From Dehalococcoidia bacterium (GTDB lineage Bacteria; Chloroflexota; Dehalococcoidia; SM23-28-2; HRBIN24): a stretch of 49,999 nucleotides of DNA. The first letter of the stretch is position 1, and every line of letters begins with the position of its first letter. The stretch lies in the NCBI GenBank assembly GCA_025062275.1, contig JANXAP010000034.1, positions 1 to 49,999 of the forward strand, written 5' to 3'. Positions 8,882-16,851 of this stretch are shown here, piece after piece. Under the pieces are notes generated by a model. It saw nothing but the letters and a program-made list of their open reading frames with translations, did no database searches and had not been told where the DNA came from. The position numbers were made by a program, and so were the translations under genes.

Positions 8882-9505
8882 ATGCGGAGACCATTCGTGC
8901 TGTTCGCCATCGGCGTACTGGCGCTGGCGCTGGGCGTCCTGGCGCCCCGGGAAGCGCTGGCCCACGAACGCCGCACCGTGGGCAACTACACGTTCATAGT
9001 GGGCTTCATGAACGAGCCGGCCCTGGCCTACTACCCCAACGCGCTAGACCTGCGCGTCCTGGACGCGGGTGGCCAGCCAGTGACAGGCCTCGAACAGACG
9101 CTGCGGGCCGAGGTCATCGTGGGCGGGGGCGCCCAGCGGCGGGAGCTAGAGCTGGAGCCCGCCTTCAACCAGCCGGGACGCTACTTCGGCTACTTCATCC
9201 CCACCCTGCCCGGCGATTACACCTTCCACATATACGGCCAGGTGGGGGGCCAGCAGGTGGACGAGACCTTCACCTCCGGCCCCGGCCGCTTCAGCGCCGC
9301 CGAAGATCCGGCCGAGCTGCAGTTCCCGCGACAGGTGCCTACCACCCTGGAACTGCTGGAGTCGCGCTCGCAGGAATCGGGCGGGGAGTCCAGCAACGAC
9401 GCCCTGGTCTTCGTCGCTCTGGGCATCGGCATCGCTGCCCTGGCCGTTGCCTCGGTGGACGCAGGTCTGCGCGTGCGCGACGCCATGCGGCGCCAAGGGA
9501 GCTAG
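8882..9505 (+). CDS. Secreted or membrane-anchored protein next to CopC-CopD
   Basis: 207 residues. Signal peptide of about 27 residues ending in ALA, so the mature protein starts with HERR, a His-first N-terminus like the one seen in CopC. A beta-rich domain follows (VGNYTFIVGFMNEPALAYYP; GRYFGYFIPTLPGDYTFHIY), Ig-like in character, and a C-terminal hydrophobic anchor lies at about 174-193. Similar small proteins often sit beside copper-resistance genes, but I cannot name the family. A GAGGAGGT ribosome site is placed about 10 bases before the ATG. Confidence 0.78.
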   Translation: MRRPFVLFAIGVLALALGVLAPREALAHERRTVGNYTFIVGFMNEPALAYYPNALDLRVLDAGGQPVTGLEQTLRAEVIVGGGAQRRELELEPAFNQPGRYFGYFIPTLPGDYTFHIYGQVGGQQVDETFTSGPGRFSAAEDPAELQFPRQVPTTLELLESRSQESGGESSNDALVFVALGIGIAALAVASVDAGLRVRDAMRRQGS

Positions 9506-9538
9506 TCAGGCAGCCACACGGAGGGAAGGTGTAAAGGG

Positions 9539-11290
9539 TTGAGGAAAGCGACTAGGGCTGTCCTGTTGCTGGTGGCCCTGGCTGCGGTCTGGGCCCTGGG
9601 CCAGCAAACGCCCAGGGCCCAGGCCCACGCCAACCTGGTGCGCTCCGACCCGCCGGCCAATGCGGTCCTGGCCCAGCCCCCGACCGAGGTCTTGCTGTGG
9701 TTCAGCGAGCCGGTGGACGCCCGCTTCAGCCGCATACAGGTGGTGGACAGCGGCCAGCGGCAGTGGGACAACGGCGACACCCACCTGCATTTCGACAACA
9801 CGAACCTCGGCATCACTCTGAAGGATGGCCTGCCCGAGGGGACCTACACCGTCATCTGGAGCGCCCTGTCCACGGTGGACGGGCACCGCACCTTCGGCAG
9901 CTTCGCCTTCACGGTCGGCTCCAGCGCAGCTCCCCCAGGCGCTGTCATCCCCGCAGAGCTGGCGGGGGCATCCGGGCCTCCGCGCGCCCTGCGCGTATCG
10001 GCCTCTTGGCTGGAGCTGGCGGCAGTGGTGGGGCTGGTGGGGGCGGTGGCCTTCCACCTCCTTGCAGCGAGGCGGGCCCTGGAGGCGATGGAGGTCGACC
10101 GCGAGAGGGCGGAGGAGGGGGCAGCGACCCTGGCACGGCGCTCGGCCATCGGCCTGGCCCTGCTCACCCTGGCAGCCTCGGCCTTCGTCCTCTGGGTGCG
10201 GGCCTGGGAGGCGGCCGGCACCCCCGGCGCCTGGGAGGCGGCGGGCCAGCTACTGTCCGATTCGTCCTACGGACGGGCGTTCATCGTGCGGCTGGCCCTG
10301 CTGGCCACCGTTGCCTACCTAGCGGGCATTCTCTTCCGGCCGGGGGCGGAGGTCGGCATCTACCACTGGATGCTCCTGGGGACGGCGGCGGCCGTGCCGG
10401 TCACCGTGAGCCTCAGCGGCCACGCCCCCGCCCAGGACCCCGCCGCCCTGCGGGTGGCCCTGGACTGGGCGCACCTGACGGCCGCTGGCGTTTGGGTGGG
10501 CGGTCTCCTGCAGCTGGCCCTCTTCCTGGCGCTGGTCCCCTCCGACGGTCGGTCGCGGCCGCGGCTGCTGGCGGCCCTGGTGCCCCGCTTCTCGCTGGTG
10601 GCCATCGCCTCGGTGGTGGCCATCGCTGTCACAGGCCTGGCCCAGGCGCTGCTGACGCTGGACAGCCCCAGCGAGCTGGTCAGCTCCGCCTACGGACGGG
10701 CGCTCCTGGCCAAGGGGGCCTTCTTCCTGCCCCTGCTGCTCCTGGGAGCCTTCAACCTGCTGCTGGTGCGACCGCGCCTCCAGTCTCTGGCGCGGTCGGC
10801 GCTGCAGGCGGTGCGAGTATGGGAGTGGCGGCTCCGCCGGGCCGTGGCGGCCGAAATCGCCCTGGCGACAGGGATCGTGGCCATCACCGCCTTCCTGGTG
10901 AACACATCGCCGCCCATCGGTTCCGGAGCGCTGGCCCAGTCGCCCGGGCAGCAGGAGCCGGTGGGCATCGACCTGCGGCAGCGCGCCGACGACCTCATGC
11001 TGACGCTGCTGGTGAACCCTGGGCGCGCCGGCCCCAACTGGGTGCAGCTATACCTGGTGGACACCAACGGCGACCCCCGCCCGGTGCAGGCGGTGCTGGT
11101 CCGCTGGCGCTACCTGGACCAGGACCTGGGCACGGTGGAGGAGCAGCTGGAGCCTTTGCACCCGCCAGAGCATTACATCTTGCAGACCCAGCAGCTCAGC
11201 CTGCCGGGACGGTACCAGGCGCAGGTCATCGTGCGCCGAGAGGGGCTGCTGGACACCCGCGCCACCTTCGAGGTGAGGATCGCACAGTAG
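9539..11290 (+). CDS. CopC-CopD fusion, copper uptake or resistance
   Basis: 583 residues. TTG start behind GGAGGGAAGG. A signal peptide (about residues 1-30) ends in AQA, leaving a mature N-terminus H-A-N-L, the copper-ligand histidine of CopC. The CopC beta-sandwich domain (SDPPANAVLAQPP to GSFAFTVGS) is followed by several hydrophobic helices with GHAPAQDP and DWAHLTAAGVWVGGL, which match CopD. A C-terminal periplasmic-type domain (about residues 460-583) closes it. CopC binds copper outside the membrane and CopD passes it in. Fused CopC-CopD proteins are known in Gram-positive type bacteria. Confidence 0.9.
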   Translation: MRKATRAVLLLVALAAVWALGQQTPRAQAHANLVRSDPPANAVLAQPPTEVLLWFSEPVDARFSRIQVVDSGQRQWDNGDTHLHFDNTNLGITLKDGLPEGTYTVIWSALSTVDGHRTFGSFAFTVGSSAAPPGAVIPAELAGASGPPRALRVSASWLELAAVVGLVGAVAFHLLAARRALEAMEVDRERAEEGAATLARRSAIGLALLTLAASAFVLWVRAWEAAGTPGAWEAAGQLLSDSSYGRAFIVRLALLATVAYLAGILFRPGAEVGIYHWMLLGTAAAVPVTVSLSGHAPAQDPAALRVALDWAHLTAAGVWVGGLLQLALFLALVPSDGRSRPRLLAALVPRFSLVAIASVVAIAVTGLAQALLTLDSPSELVSSAYGRALLAKGAFFLPLLLLGAFNLLLVRPRLQSLARSALQAVRVWEWRLRRAVAAEIALATGIVAITAFLVNTSPPIGSGALAQSPGQQEPVGIDLRQRADDLMLTLLVNPGRAGPNWVQLYLVDTNGDPRPVQAVLVRWRYLDQDLGTVEEQLEPLHPPEHYILQTQQLSLPGRYQAQVIVRREGLLDTRATFEVRIAQ

Positions 11291-11301
11291 GGGGGTATGA
11301 G

Positions 11302-11442
11302 TTGGGTTGGGAGACGGTCTTTCTGCACGCCATCGGCCACGAGTCCACCTTCGGGGTCATATTCCTGGGAGTAGTGGTGGGCGGCCTGGCCTTCCTGGCC
11401 TTCATGGCGTCGCGGGCCGAGAAGAAAAAGAAGGGCAGGTAG
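11302..11442 (+). CDS. 46-residue single-pass membrane protein
   Basis: TTG start 11 bases after the copCD stop, behind a G-rich purine run (AGTAGGGGGG). Residues 16-37 form one hydrophobic helix (FGVIFLGVVVGGLAFLAFM), followed by a basic tail, KKKKGR, that predicts a cytoplasmic C-terminus. The N-terminal part carries H9 and H13. It looks like a genuine last gene of the copper cluster, but it is short and no family is known to me. The frame is also the tail of a long out-of-frame ORF across copCD, which by itself is a shadow. Confidence 0.5.
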   Translation: MGWETVFLHAIGHESTFGVIFLGVVVGGLAFLAFMASRAEKKKKGR

Positions 11443-11474
11443 CGGCCGCCTCTCCTGCAGGCCGGGGTCGACCA

Positions 11475-12344
11475 CTACGCGCTGTCTGGGACAGCTCCGT
11501 CCAGCAGGAACTCCCGCACCACCCGGGCGAACTCCTCCGGTCGCAGCCGCGGCAGCGCGTGTCCTGCCCCTCGGAAGACATACAGGCGGCCATCGGGCAG
11601 GGAGGAGACCATGCGAGCCGCTATCTCCTCGTCCAGGATGGGGCTTTCCTCGCCCCGCAGCACCAGGGTGGGACAGCGGATGCGCGTCAGGGAGTCCCAG
11701 AGGTAGTCGATCTCGACGATGGCCGCCTTGGTGGTGATGTCGGCCAGGCGGCGGTCGTAGCGGAAGACATAGGCGCCATCGTCGTTGGGAACGAAGGCGT
11801 TCTGCAGGTAGCGCTCCAGGGAGGGGGCATCCAGGCTGGGCCATTGCTGGCGCAGGAAGCCCAGGGCGTCGTCCCGACTGAAGACGGAGGGAGGGCGGGC
11901 GGCGCTGCTCGTCATGTCCTCCTTCAGGCCCACGGCGCCCCGCCGCGCCATCTGCGGCCCCATGTCCACCAACACAAGATGGGCCAGGCGAGGCCAGTTC
12001 TCTCGGGCGTAGGCCATAGCGCAACGGGAGCCCAGCGACAGCCCCACCAGGTCGAAGCGCTCCAGCCCCAGCTCCCTCACGAAGGCGGCCAGGTCGGCAG
12101 CGAAGGCCCACACCAGATAACCGCCGGGCGCATGCTCGCTCTCGCCATGGCCCCTCTGGTCGTAGGCGAAGATGTGGAACTCGTCCAGCATGCGGTTGGC
12201 AAAGTCCTGCCAGTAGTAAGCGCTGTCGCGCAACCCGTGCAGCAGGACCAGGGGCCTCTCGCCCTTCCCCTTCCACTCGAAGTAGTGGATGCGAAGGCCG
12301 TTGAGCTTCAGCTCGCCCTCCCTGGGCTGCACCAGGGCGCTCAC
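11475..12344 (-). CDS. Alpha/beta-fold hydrolase
   Basis: 289 residues. Oxyanion segment LVLLHGLRDS, nucleophile elbow GLSLGS (G-x-S-x-G with the serine), acid candidate in ESPILDEE and catalytic histidine in GAGHALPRL, in the right order for a soluble esterase or C-C hydrolase. The GTG start overlaps the stop of the VOC gene by four bases (GTGA), so the longer upstream reading is not used. Substrate unknown. Coupling with a VOC-fold protein hints at a small catabolic or detoxifying pair. Confidence 0.88.
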   Translation of the reverse strand: MSALVQPREGELKLNGLRIHYFEWKGKGERPLVLLHGLRDSAYYWQDFANRMLDEFHIFAYDQRGHGESEHAPGGYLVWAFAADLAAFVRELGLERFDLVGLSLGSRCAMAYARENWPRLAHLVLVDMGPQMARRGAVGLKEDMTSSAARPPSVFSRDDALGFLRQQWPSLDAPSLERYLQNAFVPNDDGAYVFRYDRRLADITTKAAIVEIDYLWDSLTRIRCPTLVLRGEESPILDEEIAARMVSSLPDGRLYVFRGAGHALPRLRPEEFARVVREFLLDGAVPDSA

Positions 12345-12787
12345 TTGGCGGCCCCCTCCCCGTGGTCGTGGCCCATCTCGGTGTAGAACTGGAAAAGCAC
12401 TCCCCCAGAGTCCCTGGGGTGGATGAACGTCTCGCCCCAGTCGTGTCGGCGTCGGACTCCTCCCCACGGCTCGATGCCGAACGCCCGGATGGCCTCGGCC
12501 GCGCGGTCGGCATCTTCGACGATGAAGGTGACGTGGTGAAGGCCTGGGCCGCGCTCCCGCAGGAAGCGAACCAGGAAGGAGTCCTCGCCGACAGGCTCCA
12601 GCACCTCGAACTCGGTGTTGGTCCCCGGCACCCGCAGGGCCACGCCGGCATAGCCCTGCTCCTCGTCGCGGAAGCGGGCCACTACCTCCATACCCATGAG
12701 CTGGGTCAGGAGGGGAAGGACGTCGTCTATCTTCCAGACGGCCCAGCTGACGTGGTCCATGCGCTTGATGCCCATAGGGTTGGCCAT
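12341..12787 (-). CDS. VOC (glyoxalase/epimerase-like) family protein
   Basis: 148 residues, two beta-alpha-beta-beta-beta modules as in methylmalonyl-CoA epimerase: MDHVSWAVWKIDDVLP in the first, GLHHVTFIVEDADRAAE in the second, with an E in FEVLEP and a C-terminal VLFQFY. The histidines and glutamate fit metal ligands, though the last ligand position carries Q rather than E. The C-terminus ends GHDHGE, two more His. The ATG at 12787 follows an AGGAGGG site; earlier in-frame starts are not needed. Methylmalonyl-CoA epimerase is possible but not sure. Confidence 0.8.
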   Translation of the reverse strand: MANPMGIKRMDHVSWAVWKIDDVLPLLTQLMGMEVVARFRDEEQGYAGVALRVPGTNTEFEVLEPVGEDSFLVRFLRERGPGLHHVTFIVEDADRAAEAIRAFGIEPWGGVRRRHDWGETFIHPRDSGGVLFQFYTEMGHDHGEGAAK

Positions 12788-12901
12788 GCTGCGTCCCTCC
12801 TGAATCGCTCCCACATTAGGAATGATAAGGGCCTAGCTCGCGGCCGTCATCCGCGCCCGTGGCCCTGGCCCGTCCATCGCCCTATGATAGCCTTTGGCGC
12901 C

Positions 12902-13840
12902 ATGCAGGCCCCCGACGGCCCTCCCTGCGCCCTGGTCATCGTCAACCCCGTGGCCCGCAACCTGCCGTCGCGGCGGGCGCTGGCACGGGCCGCCGCGCTG
13001 CTGACCGAGGCTGGCTGGCAGGCCCGCTGGCAGGAGACGGAGGCCCCAGGCCACGCCACCGAACTGGCTGCCCGCGCTGCCCATGAAGGCCACCGCCTGG
13101 TGCTGGTGTGCGGCGGCGACGGCACCCTGCGGGAGGCAGCCTGCGGCCTGGCCGGGACGGACACCGCTCTGGCGCCCATCCCCGCCGGCACCGTCAACAT
13201 CTGGGCAAGGGAGACCGGCATACCCCTCCGGGCAGAGGCGGCAGTGAGGACAGTGCTGACAGGCGAGCGCAGGCGGGTGGACCTGGGCCGCGCGGATGGT
13301 CGCCATTTCCTGCTGATGGCAGGGGTGGGGCTGGACGGTCGCATAGCCGCCCGGGTAGATCCCAGGGCCAAGCGCCGCTTGGGGGCCACGGCCTACGCCA
13401 TCACGGCCGTCCTGGAATCCCTGCGGTGGCGCCCCCTGCCAGTGACGGTGCGGGCCGATGGCGAGCTGGTCTCCCGAGACGCCCTGATGCTGGTGGCAGC
13501 CAACACCCGCAACTACGCCGGCCTGGTCCACGTGACGCCCCTGGCCCGCGCCGACGACGGCCTGCTGGACCTGTGCCTGTTCCGAGGCGATGGCCTGCGG
13601 GACATAGTGCTCCACGCGCTGATGGTGGCCCTCGGCCGCCACCTGCGCTCGCCGAAGGTGCTCTACAGGCAGGTGCAACGCCTGGAGCTAGAGGCCGCGA
13701 GCCCCCTGCCCATGCAGCTGGACGGCGATCCCTTCGCCTTGGATGGCGGGGTCATCGAAGCGGCGCCCGCTTCCCTCTGGGCCGTAGTCCGCCGTGGCCT
13801 CCGCAGCCCGCTGTTCTTGCGCAGCGCGACGCCGCCCTGA
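12902..13840 (+). CDS. Diacylglycerol/lipid kinase family protein
   Basis: 312 residues. Opens with ALVIVNPVARN, has CGGDGTLREAACGL (the GGDGT nucleotide motif) and PIPAGTVNIWARE, the DAGK catalytic fold. The C-terminal beta-rich half has MLVAANTRNYAGLVHVTPLARADDGLL. Members phosphorylate membrane lipids or sphingoid bases at the cytoplasmic face. ATG 12902 is chosen; an in-frame ATG at 12884 lies inside a TATGAT sequence that could be the promoter -10. The gene stands alone between divergent and convergent neighbours. Confidence 0.9.
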   Translation: MQAPDGPPCALVIVNPVARNLPSRRALARAAALLTEAGWQARWQETEAPGHATELAARAAHEGHRLVLVCGGDGTLREAACGLAGTDTALAPIPAGTVNIWARETGIPLRAEAAVRTVLTGERRRVDLGRADGRHFLLMAGVGLDGRIAARVDPRAKRRLGATAYAITAVLESLRWRPLPVTVRADGELVSRDALMLVAANTRNYAGLVHVTPLARADDGLLDLCLFRGDGLRDIVLHALMVALGRHLRSPKVLYRQVQRLELEAASPLPMQLDGDPFALDGGVIEAAPASLWAVVRRGLRSPLFLRSATPP

Positions 13841-13949
13841 CCACCCGTCCTCGCCACGGCCTTTGGTCGCATGACGCACCGAGTGGCAGACCAATCCCAT
13901 TCTTGTTTATGTCAACTCGGCACCCGCTCCGACGTCGGGCGAAGGGCCA

Positions 13950-15140
13950 TCACGCATCCTCGCGCCGGGCCGGAGCGGCGTCGAGGGCGGGGACCACCTG
14001 CCCGTTGGCCACGTGATAGAGGCGCGCGCGTGCCAGGAAGTGGGGAGGGAAGGCGTCCAGATCGGCAGCCGTCACCAGCACCTGCTCATAGCCAGCGACG
14101 GCCCCCATCACCCGTCGCCTGCGGCCAGCGTCCATCTCCGACAGGACGTCGTCCAGCAGGAGCACGGGAGCCTCGCCCCGACGCTCCCGCAGGAGGGACG
14201 CCTCCGCCAGGCGAAGGGCGAGGGCGATGGTCCGCTGCTGGGCTCGAGAGGCGTAGCCGGCAGCGGGCTGTCCCCCCAGCAAGAACTCCAGGTCGTCACG
14301 GTGAGGGCCGATGGTGGTGGCGCCGGCGGCTATGTCCTGCGCCAGGCCTCGCCTCAGGTCGTCGAGGAAGGCTGTGGCCAGGGCCTCTATCGACTGGCCC
14401 AGGGCATCCATCCCCTGTGCTCCCAGGCGCGGCCGGTAAGCGATGCCCAGGGAGTCGCCACCGGCCAGGTCCTCGTGGGCACGTGCCGCCAGACCTGCCA
14501 GCTCCGACACAGCCTTCGCCCGTGCCCAGACGATGCTGGCGGCATCCTGCGCGAGCACTTCGTCCCAGAACTGGAGCTCGTCCCTTCTGGCCACCCCCTC
14601 GCGGATGCGACGCAAAAGGTGGTTGCGCTGCAACAGAACCTTCTCCAGGCGCTGACGGGCCAGCAGGTAGCCCCTGTCCACCTGCCCCAGCAGGGTGTCC
14701 AGGTAGCGACGACGCAGGGCGGGCGGCCCCTCCAACAGCTCCAGGTCCTGGACGGTGAACAGGACGGCCAGGAACAGGCCCACCGCCTCGCTCAGGCGGC
14801 GGGGGACGCCATTGACCCGGACGGTCTTGGTGGCCAGGCTGCCCGAAGGGCCGTCCCGGAGGGCGACCACCACCTCCAGGCGCAAGGGGCCGCCAGCGGT
14901 GTCCACCTCGGCGGCGACGCGGGCGGCGGGGAACCCCTCAGCCCGGGCGTCGTGGTTCACCAGCTGGGCATCGTTCTCGGCACGAAAGGCCCGGAGGGTG
15001 GAAAGGAGATAGACAGCCTCCAGCAGGTTGGTCTTCCCCTGGGCGTTCTCGCCCACCAGCAGATGGCTGCCAGGGCCGAAGGAGAGGTCGAGACGGCGGA
15101 AGTTGCGGAAATTGACCAGCTGCAGTCGCCCTAACTTCAC
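13950..15140 (-). CDS. recF: DNA replication and repair protein RecF
   Basis: 396 residues. N-terminus LQLVNFRNFRRLDL, Walker A GENAQGKTN, a coiled-coil-like middle, ABC signature SRAQQRTIALALRLAEASLL, Walker B PVLLLDDVLSEMD. Loads RecA at gaps together with RecO and RecR. Start is GTG at 15140. It is the last gene of the reverse-strand run and lies 14 bases after recJ, so a DNA-repair pair is formed. It is not next to dnaN or gyrB as in many bacteria. Confidence 0.96.
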   Translation of the reverse strand: MKLGRLQLVNFRNFRRLDLSFGPGSHLLVGENAQGKTNLLEAVYLLSTLRAFRAENDAQLVNHDARAEGFPAARVAAEVDTAGGPLRLEVVVALRDGPSGSLATKTVRVNGVPRRLSEAVGLFLAVLFTVQDLELLEGPPALRRRYLDTLLGQVDRGYLLARQRLEKVLLQRNHLLRRIREGVARRDELQFWDEVLAQDAASIVWARAKAVSELAGLAARAHEDLAGGDSLGIAYRPRLGAQGMDALGQSIEALATAFLDDLRRGLAQDIAAGATTIGPHRDDLEFLLGGQPAAGYASRAQQRTIALALRLAEASLLRERRGEAPVLLLDDVLSEMDAGRRRRVMGAVAGYEQVLVTAADLDAFPPHFLARARLYHVANGQVVPALDAAPARREDA

Positions 15141-15154
15141 AGACCGATTATAGC

Positions 15155-16849
15155 CTAGGGGGCAGCCCTGGCCGACGGCCGCAGGTCGTGCAGGCGCAGC
15201 TCCAGGGCGACGTCATCGCCGCGCTCCCTCACCACCGAGTAGACCACGTCCACCCGCTGGCCGACCTCGGGGGCCTTGCCACCCAACCGCGGGCCGAAGG
15301 CGGGCCAGGTGACGGAACCGTCCTTCAGCTTCAGACGCAGGTGCTGTCCCTCGGGGCCGGCGAGGCGGACGTCGGCGACGGTCACGCCGGTCGCCACGAA
15401 CACCGGTTCCGGGTTGCCGGGGCCGTGGGGGCGGAAGCGGTCCAGCCAGCCTAGCAGCTCCCCTCGCAGGGCACGCAGGGGCAACACGGCATCTATCTCC
15501 AGACAGGGCGAGAGGTCGGCGCCCTCCATCTCCCGAGCGGCCCGTTCCGTGAGCATGCGCGCCAGGGCCTCCAGGTTTTGGGTGGGAGCGGTAAAGCCCG
15601 CCGCCTGGGGATGTCCGCCGTGCTTGATCAGGAGGCCGCTGCAGGACTGCAGGGCTGCCGCCACATCGAAGCCCGGTATGCTGCGGGCGCTGCCCCGACT
15701 CAGGGCCTCGCCCCGCTCGCAGACGAAGGCGGGGCGATGATACTCCTCGGCCAGGCGGCTCGCCACCAGCCCGACGATGCCGGCCGGGGTGTCCGGGTCG
15801 GCTACGAAGATCAGGTGTCCTCCAGGTCCCGATTCCACAGCCTCGCGGGCACGGGCCAGAGCCGCCTCCGTGAGCCGCTGTCGCTCGCGGTTCAGCGACG
15901 AGAGGGAGCGGGCCAGCTCTCGAGCCTCCCCTTCGTCGCGACAGAGGAGCAGGTCGAAGGCCTGACGGGCATGGGCCAGACGACCGGCGGCGTTGAGGCG
16001 TGGGCCCAGGACCCAGCCCACGGCCCAGGTGTCCACCTCCCTCCCGTCCAGGCCTGCCTCCTGGACCAAGGCACGCAGGCCCGGGCGTTCGCTTCGAGAA
16101 AGGGCCTTCAGCCCTTCTCGCACCAGCCAGCGGTTCTCGTCCAGGAGGGGCACCAGATCGGTGACGGTCCCCAGGGCCACCAGCTCCAGGAAGCGATGGC
16201 GCGGAAAGGGGCGGCCCAGCGCCTCGTAGAGGGCCGCAGCCAGCTTGTAGGCGAGACCTACCGAGGCCAGCTCCGACTGGGGATAGCGGCTGTCGGGCCG
16301 GCGCGGGTTCACCAGGGCGGCCGTCGGAGGCAGGTGGGGCGAGAGGGAGTGGTGGTCCAGCACCAGCACGTCCATGCCCAGCCGTAGGGCCTCCTCTACT
16401 TCGGCCACAGCGGTGGTGCCACAGTCGGCAGCCAGCAGGACCCGGGCGCCCTGGGCCGCCAGCCGCCTCAGGGCCTCTATATTCAGGCCATAGCCCTCGG
16501 CATAGCGGTCGGGGATATAGGGCAGGACGTGGGCGCCCAGCCCGGCGAGGGCCTCGGTGAGGAGGGCAGCCGCCGTAACGCCGTCCACATCGAAGTCTCC
16601 GAAGACGGCCACCGCCTCGCCGTCCGCCACCGCCCGTCGCAGACGGGCCACCGCCGCTCCCATCTCGGGCAGCAGGAGCGGGTCGTGCTCGGCCGGTGCC
16701 TCGCCGAAAAAGCGTCGGGCATCGGCCTCGCTGCGCACGCCACGGTGCCAGAGAAGCTGCCTCACCAGGGACGGGTAGCCCGTGCGCGCGAGGAAAGAGG
16801 GAGGGGCCTGCTCCCGCAGACGCCAACGGCCGCCCGCCGGTGCCGCCAT
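15155..16849 (-). CDS. recJ: Single-stranded-DNA-specific exonuclease RecJ
   Basis: 564 residues. DHH phosphoesterase motifs in order: FGDFDVDGVTAA (D-x-D-x-D), AADCGTTAV, LVLDHHSLSP, then GPRLNAAGRLAHA, and the DHHA1 signature HGGHPQAAGF with an OB-fold C-terminus. Degrades ssDNA 5' to 3' in recombination and base-excision repair, with Mn2+ or Mg2+. The ATG at 16849 is two bases after the nnr stop. The upstream frame in nnr is a shadow. No obvious defect. Confidence 0.95.
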   Translation of the reverse strand: MAAPAGGRWRLREQAPPSFLARTGYPSLVRQLLWHRGVRSEADARRFFGEAPAEHDPLLLPEMGAAVARLRRAVADGEAVAVFGDFDVDGVTAAALLTEALAGLGAHVLPYIPDRYAEGYGLNIEALRRLAAQGARVLLAADCGTTAVAEVEEALRLGMDVLVLDHHSLSPHLPPTAALVNPRRPDSRYPQSELASVGLAYKLAAALYEALGRPFPRHRFLELVALGTVTDLVPLLDENRWLVREGLKALSRSERPGLRALVQEAGLDGREVDTWAVGWVLGPRLNAAGRLAHARQAFDLLLCRDEGEARELARSLSSLNRERQRLTEAALARAREAVESGPGGHLIFVADPDTPAGIVGLVASRLAEEYHRPAFVCERGEALSRGSARSIPGFDVAAALQSCSGLLIKHGGHPQAAGFTAPTQNLEALARMLTERAAREMEGADLSPCLEIDAVLPLRALRGELLGWLDRFRPHGPGNPEPVFVATGVTVADVRLAGPEGQHLRLKLKDGSVTWPAFGPRLGGKAPEVGQRVDVVYSVVRERGDDVALELRLHDLRPSARAAP

Positions 16850-16851
16850 GG

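Noticed and set aside
9697-11442. 581-codon ORF through copCD
   Set aside because: Gly/Arg/Pro-rich shadow of copCD; only its last 46 codons look real.
12902-12902. N-terminal extension of the lipid kinase back to 12362
   Set aside because: It would run across the VOC gene on the other strand and its first 180 codons have no family match.
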